Source: GWF2-33-9 sp964405755 (GTDB taxonomy: Bacteria > Bacteroidota > Ignavibacteria > Kapaibacteriales > UBA2268). From it: 36,257 nt of DNA. The notes below the pieces were generated by a model that worked only from the letters and a program-made list of their open reading frames with translations, was not told the DNA's origin and searched no databases. Numbering within the stretch: position 1 is the first letter of the stretch; each line of letters begins with the position of its first letter. Below, piece by piece: positions 33,801 through 36,257 of the stretch. The translations under genes and the position numbers were made by a program. The stretch is taken from positions 1-36,257 of the forward strand of contig CAYOPF010000010.1 of NCBI GenBank assembly GCA_964405755.1, given 5' to 3'.

Positions 33801-34490
33801 TGATGTTATAAATGCTTCTAAAGTTTGCCCGGATAATATCCTTCCGGAAGCGTCCACAATTGTTCCACTTATCATAATTGGTAATTTTACAGATTGGGCT
33901 TTGCACTCCTCATTGGTTGCAATCAAGGCCGCTTTTGCATTTAAGGTATCGAAGATTGTTTCAATCAAAATTAAATCCGCGCCACCATCCAATAAACCTT
34001 TTATTTGAGTGCGATAAGCAGAGATCATCTCTTCAAATTCAACACTTCTTTCACCGGGTTTATTGACATCTGTTGGAAGCGAAAGAGTTTTGTTGGTCGG
34101 ACCAACTGCACCAGCAATGAATTTTTGTGTATTGTTATATTCCGAAGTGTATCTTTCTATTGCTTTTCTAGCAATCTGGGCTGCTGCTTTATTTATATCA
34201 TAAGCAAAATCCTGAAGATCGTAATCTGCCAATGAAATAGCAGTAGAATTAAATGTATTTGTTTCAATAATATCTGCTCCTGCAGTTAAGTATTGAAAAT
34301 GAATTTCTTCTACTAATTCAGGTTGAGTTAGGTTTAGAATATCATTGCATCCTTTTAAATTTTTTGGATGCAATGAAAATTGACTTCCTCTAAAATCTTC
34401 TTCTTGTAAATTGTATTGTTGGAGCATTGTTCCCATTGCTCCATCAATTATCAGAATCTTTTGTTGTAATAGTTCATATATATTCTTCAT
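30852..34490 (-). CDS. metH: Cobalamin-dependent methionine synthase
   Basis: A complete 1212-residue enzyme that moves a methyl group from 5-methyl-THF to homocysteine through cobalamin. Domains in order: homocysteine-binding barrel (1 to about 325) with zinc Cys243, Cys306 and Cys307 (GLNCSLGAEQ, GGCCGTTPDHI); pterin-binding barrel (about 350-620; NIGERTNVAGS, GISNLSFSFRGN); cobalamin cap and B12 domain (about 645-890) with the axial His751 in VKGDVHDIGKN; and a reactivation domain (about 900-1212) with RPAPGYPACPDHSEK. The length is normal. The 73 bases upstream hold no cobalamin riboswitch. The histidine-kinase gene precedes it on the same strand. Confidence 0.97.
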   Translation of the reverse strand: MKNIYELLQQKILIIDGAMGTMLQQYNLQEEDFRGSQFSLHPKNLKGCNDILNLTQPELVEEIHFQYLTAGADIIETNTFNSTAISLADYDLQDFAYDINKAAAQIARKAIERYTSEYNNTQKFIAGAVGPTNKTLSLPTDVNKPGERSVEFEEMISAYRTQIKGLLDGGADLILIETIFDTLNAKAALIATNEECKAQSVKLPIMISGTIVDASGRILSGQTLEAFITSLSHIELLSIGLNCSLGAEQMTPFAKELSRISPLPISFYPNAGLPNELGQYDETPEVTSSHIHNWAINGMVNIVGGCCGTTPDHISAIAKKVRNIKPREIPKIDLQTKLSGLEILEINPEKNFINIGERTNVAGSRMFARLIREKKYEEALAIAREQVDNGAQILDVNMDDAMLDAKREMTTFLKFLSADPDIAKVPIMIDSSKFEVIEAGLQCLQGKSIVNSISLKEGEDLFIEHAKKIQQYGAAMIVMAFDEYGQAADFQRKIEICKRAYKLLIENGIRATDIIFDVNVLAIATGMDEHNNYAVEFINAVEWIKDNLPGAKTSGGISNLSFSFRGNDEVREAMHSVFLYHAIKAGLDMGIVNAGRLTIFDDIDLELRLLVENVILNQHPDASKQLIDYAEKHKSSSNKYEHQADWRKLSLQERISYSLVKGIPDFIEIDMSECKNNYSDGLSVIEGPLMNGMKQVGDLFGTGKMFLPQVVKSARVMKQAVSYLQPWIEEQKGVQTFAGTIVMATVKGDVHDIGKNIVNVVLNCNNYKVIDLGVMTPADKIIDASIENNADVIGLSGLITPSLEEMVYVAREKQKRGLMIPLLIGGATTSELHTAVKIAPNYDGPVVYVRDASQVASVISQLLNPESKVEFTKKIKEKYQNIKSDYERRSETTKFLKLEEARKKKSKVDFNLKSIARPRQLGTFYSTDEPLENIIPYIDYLFFFKEWGYFGKYPEILNDAEKGEEAQKLKADAEKMLDWIVDKKVLKAESAWGIYPAFSENEDVIVEWDNKSERFCFLRVQTDSKECPALSDFISPKDIINDYMGLFAVSIYETDARLLENWKKEGKDYEILLFKVLSNRLAEAYAEYLHTKIRKEYWGYASDENLTTEEILREKFTGIRPAPGYPACPDHSEKLKIFEFMNVQSKLNMKLTENYMVEPLPSVCGYYFAHPQSKYFNIWKITKDQIEDYSKRRSQTVSEIEKTLQHYLNYEI

Positions 34491-34563
34491 ACACTTTCAT
34501 CTTTAATTAATCGATAGACGAATTAAATAAAGAAAATGCATTTGAGAATAAAAAAAGAAATTA

Positions 34564-35553
34564 TTAGATTTGCAAGAAAAAAGTCGACCCTCTTCCTACG
34601 TTACTTTCAACCCAAATTTTACCATTTAAACTATCTGTAAGTTCCTTACACAAGATTAAACCTAAACCAGTGCCTTTTTCGCCAGATGTGCCTATTGAAG
34701 GAGCACTCAAGTCAATTTTAAATAATGAATCGATTTTTTCAGGATTCATTCCAACACCATTATCTTTCACAAAAAGAACATCTTTTGAAATATTGTTTTC
34801 GTATCTGATACTTACCATTCCAATTTCGATTTTTCCGTTATTATGGGTGAATTTTATAGCATTCGTAATCAAATTTCGTATGATAGTTGTTAGAATAGTT
34901 TTGTCAGTATAAATCTTGAGTTCATTTGAAACAGAGTTGGTAATTTCAATACTCTTATTGGAAGCTAAATCTTCGACAATTTCTATACAACTTTGGATAA
35001 TTGGCTTAATATTCCATATTTGTCTATTTATTGAAAGAATTCCTCTTTGCAATCTACTCCATTCAGGAAGATTTTCCAGTAATAAATACACCCTGCTCGA
35101 TGATTTTTTGATGTTTTCTATAATATCTTTTCGTTCAGCATCACTAAAGTCATCATACTCCTCATAAAGCATTTCAATAATTTTGCTGAAAGAACCAATT
35201 GGACTTCTTAAATCATGTGCAATTATCGAAAAGAATTTGTCTTTAGTAGCTAGTAATTCTCTTAATTTCAATTCATTTTCAGCTAACATATCCATAGCAT
35301 TCTTTGTTTCCGTTATGTCGATTATATTGCCGCGTACTTTTACGATTTCCCCTTTAAAATAAATAGCATCACCTGAAGTTCGTACCCACTTCTTCACACC
35401 TTTAGCAGAAACGATGGGAACTTCAAGACTATAGCTAATACCATGATTGCAACAATTTTCAAATGCTTTCTGAATTTCTTCTTTTGCCTCATTTTGATAA
35501 CAATTTAGACTAAATTCAATAAGCTTATCATCATCATATTTAATTATTCTTTT
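34564..35553 (-). CDS. Sensor histidine kinase, C-terminal part: end of PAS, HisKA and HATPase (downstream of a frameshift)
   Basis: This frame is open from 35553 to the TAA at 34564-34566, about 330 codons. It begins with the second half of a PAS domain (YDDDKLIEFSLN, then KKWVRTSGDAIYFKGEIVKV and IIDITE), then a HisKA dimerisation helix with the phospho-acceptor His in FFSIIAHDLRSPIGSF, and an intact ATPase domain: N-box RNLITNAIKF, G1 VKDNGVGM and G2 GTGLGLILCKEL. Taken alone, the first usable start is a GTG at 35397, inside the PAS. The sequence upstream of that GTG still encodes PAS, which shows that it is the continuation of the frame ending at 35544. No response regulator is adjacent. 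Confidence 0.85.
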   Translation of the reverse strand, partial: KRIIKYDDDKLIEFSLNCYQNEAKEEIQKAFENCCNHGISYSLEVPIVSAKGVKKWVRTSGDAIYFKGEIVKVRGNIIDITETKNAMDMLAENELKLRELLATKDKFFSIIAHDLRSPIGSFSKIIEMLYEEYDDFSDAERKDIIENIKKSSSRVYLLLENLPEWSRLQRGILSINRQIWNIKPIIQSCIEIVEDLASNKSIEITNSVSNELKIYTDKTILTTIIRNLITNAIKFTHNNGKIEIGMVSIRYENNISKDVLFVKDNGVGMNPEKIDSLFKIDLSAPSIGTSGEKGTGLGLILCKELTDSLNGKIWVESNVGRGSTFFLQI

Positions 35554-36257
35554 TCAACATCATGGATTCTATATGTCTCCTCAGTCCAAAACAGTCTTTT
35601 ACTAGCAACATCCCATTCCCATCCGCCAATTTTACTTAGTTTTTCTGTGTTGCGTAGTAAAAATTCACTATGTTCCAATCTTTCCTGATTTCTTTTTCTC
35701 TCTGTAATATCAATGACTTCGACAATGATAAAAGAATCATTAAAAATACTAAATGGTTGGGTTCGGATTTCCATTGGGAATTCTAAGCCACTCTTTTCTC
35801 TATGAGTCCATTCAAAATGTAATGGTTGTGTAAATGCTCTTTTAATTACATCCTTAACTTGATTTCGTTTTTCGTACCCAGCAATATCAATTGGAGATAA
35901 TTTCTGAAATTCTTCAAGAGAATAACCATACTTGTTAATTGCTTCTAGATTGCAATCTTCAAATTTCCCTTTACTATTTATCAAAAAAATTGAATTTGGA
36001 CTTAAGTTAAACAAATGCTTGTATTTTTTTTCATTTTCAATTAATGCTTGTTCAGTTCTCTTTTTTTCAATTATTTCGTAAACAAAACTGGCAAAAATAG
36101 TAATAGCATTAACGTCATCCGTGTTGTAGTTTTCAGGTTTATTTCCAACTCCGAATATTGCTTTAACTTTATTCCCGTATATTACAGGTACAACTAATTC
36201 TCTGATAACTTGAGCATGGCCTTCAGGCAAGCCCTTTTTATGCTTTAATTTTGCATA
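35544..36257 (-). CDS. Sensor histidine kinase, N-terminal part: GAF and PAS domains (partial at right edge, ends at frameshift)
   Basis: The frame is open to the window edge, so the true start is outside. It holds the end of a GAF domain (KKGLPEGHAQVIRELVVPV, then FGVGNKPENY; residues from base 36257 to about 36060), a complete PAS domain (KYKHLFNLSPNSIFLINSKG to VEVIDITERK) and the start of a second PAS (KIGGWEWDVASKRLFW). It stops at TAA 35544-35546 in the middle of this second PAS; the rest of the domain and the kinase core continue in another frame (34564-35553). The TTG at 36230 is not a real start because conserved GAF sequence lies upstream in frame. Confidence 0.83.
   Translation of the reverse strand, partial: YAKLKHKKGLPEGHAQVIRELVVPVIYGNKVKAIFGVGNKPENYNTDDVNAITIFASFVYEIIEKKRTEQALIENEKKYKHLFNLSPNSIFLINSKGKFEDCNLEAINKYGYSLEEFQKLSPIDIAGYEKRNQVKDVIKRAFTQPLHFEWTHREKSGLEFPMEIRTQPFSIFNDSFIIVEVIDITERKRNQERLEHSEFLLRNTEKLSKIGGWEWDVASKRLFWTEETYRIHDVEKE

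Noticed and set aside
34491..34563. Possible cobalamin riboswitch ahead of metH
   Set aside because: The gap to the kinase gene is only 73 bases, is AT-rich, and has no B12-box or paired core.

Overview
The window (about 36.3 kb) is low-GC (roughly a third G+C by eye) chromosomal DNA. It most resembles a bacterium of the Bacteroidota/FCB group, such as an Ignavibacteria- or Kapabacteria-like lineage. The reasons are an Act-type alternative complex III next to an A2-type caa3 oxidase (the Rhodothermus arrangement), an OmpA-family protein with a proline-rich linker, and a clear Bacteroidota-type -33/-7 promoter in front of ssb. Lineage below that level cannot be fixed from the sequence. I see no rRNA, tRNA, CRISPR, insertion sequence or phage genes. 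No intergenic stretch exceeds 300 bases.

Region 1 (1-14035, + strand) is one tightly packed respiratory operon. In order it holds actB (cut by the left edge and by a 27-N gap), actC, a fused actD-actE, actF, a membrane-anchored cytochrome c, a SCO copper chaperone, caa3 oxidase subunits I, III, IV and II, heme o synthase (ctaB), and an unrecognised 8-TM protein ending in a cytochrome c domain. Several genes overlap by 1-8 bases. Together they would oxidise menaquinol through complex III and pass electrons through membrane-tethered hemes c to oxygen, with dedicated copper and heme assembly factors. A perfect 13-bp hairpin terminator closes the operon.

Region 2 (14116-24623) holds housekeeping and envelope genes in small units: trmB with a lone mlaE-type permease on the minus strand; a lytic transglycosylase with five LysM repeats and lgt on the plus strand; an orphan receiver-domain protein; a perfect 15-bp bidirectional terminator; ppx/gppA followed by gpmA (minus); a PPP-family phosphatase (plus); and a tandem-OmpA outer-membrane protein (minus).

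Region 3 (24718-29148) holds a secreted C1-type peptidase homologue, mraY, a GT4 glycosyltransferase and a lipoprotein with a TPR-like end. mraY and the glycosyltransferase are visibly richer in G+C than everything around them.

Region 4 (29260-36257) holds ssb (plus), then a minus-strand run of a multidomain sensor histidine kinase (frameshifted and cut by the right edge), metH, metF and xseB. metH and metF overlap by four bases and carry out successive steps of methionine synthesis.

The observations most worth a second look are the actD-actE fusion, the fact that every visible cytochrome c domain in the respiratory operon is membrane-tethered, the unrecognised 8-TM cytochrome c at the operon end, the mraY/glycosyltransferase composition island, and the histidine-kinase frameshift, which can be placed within about ten bases.
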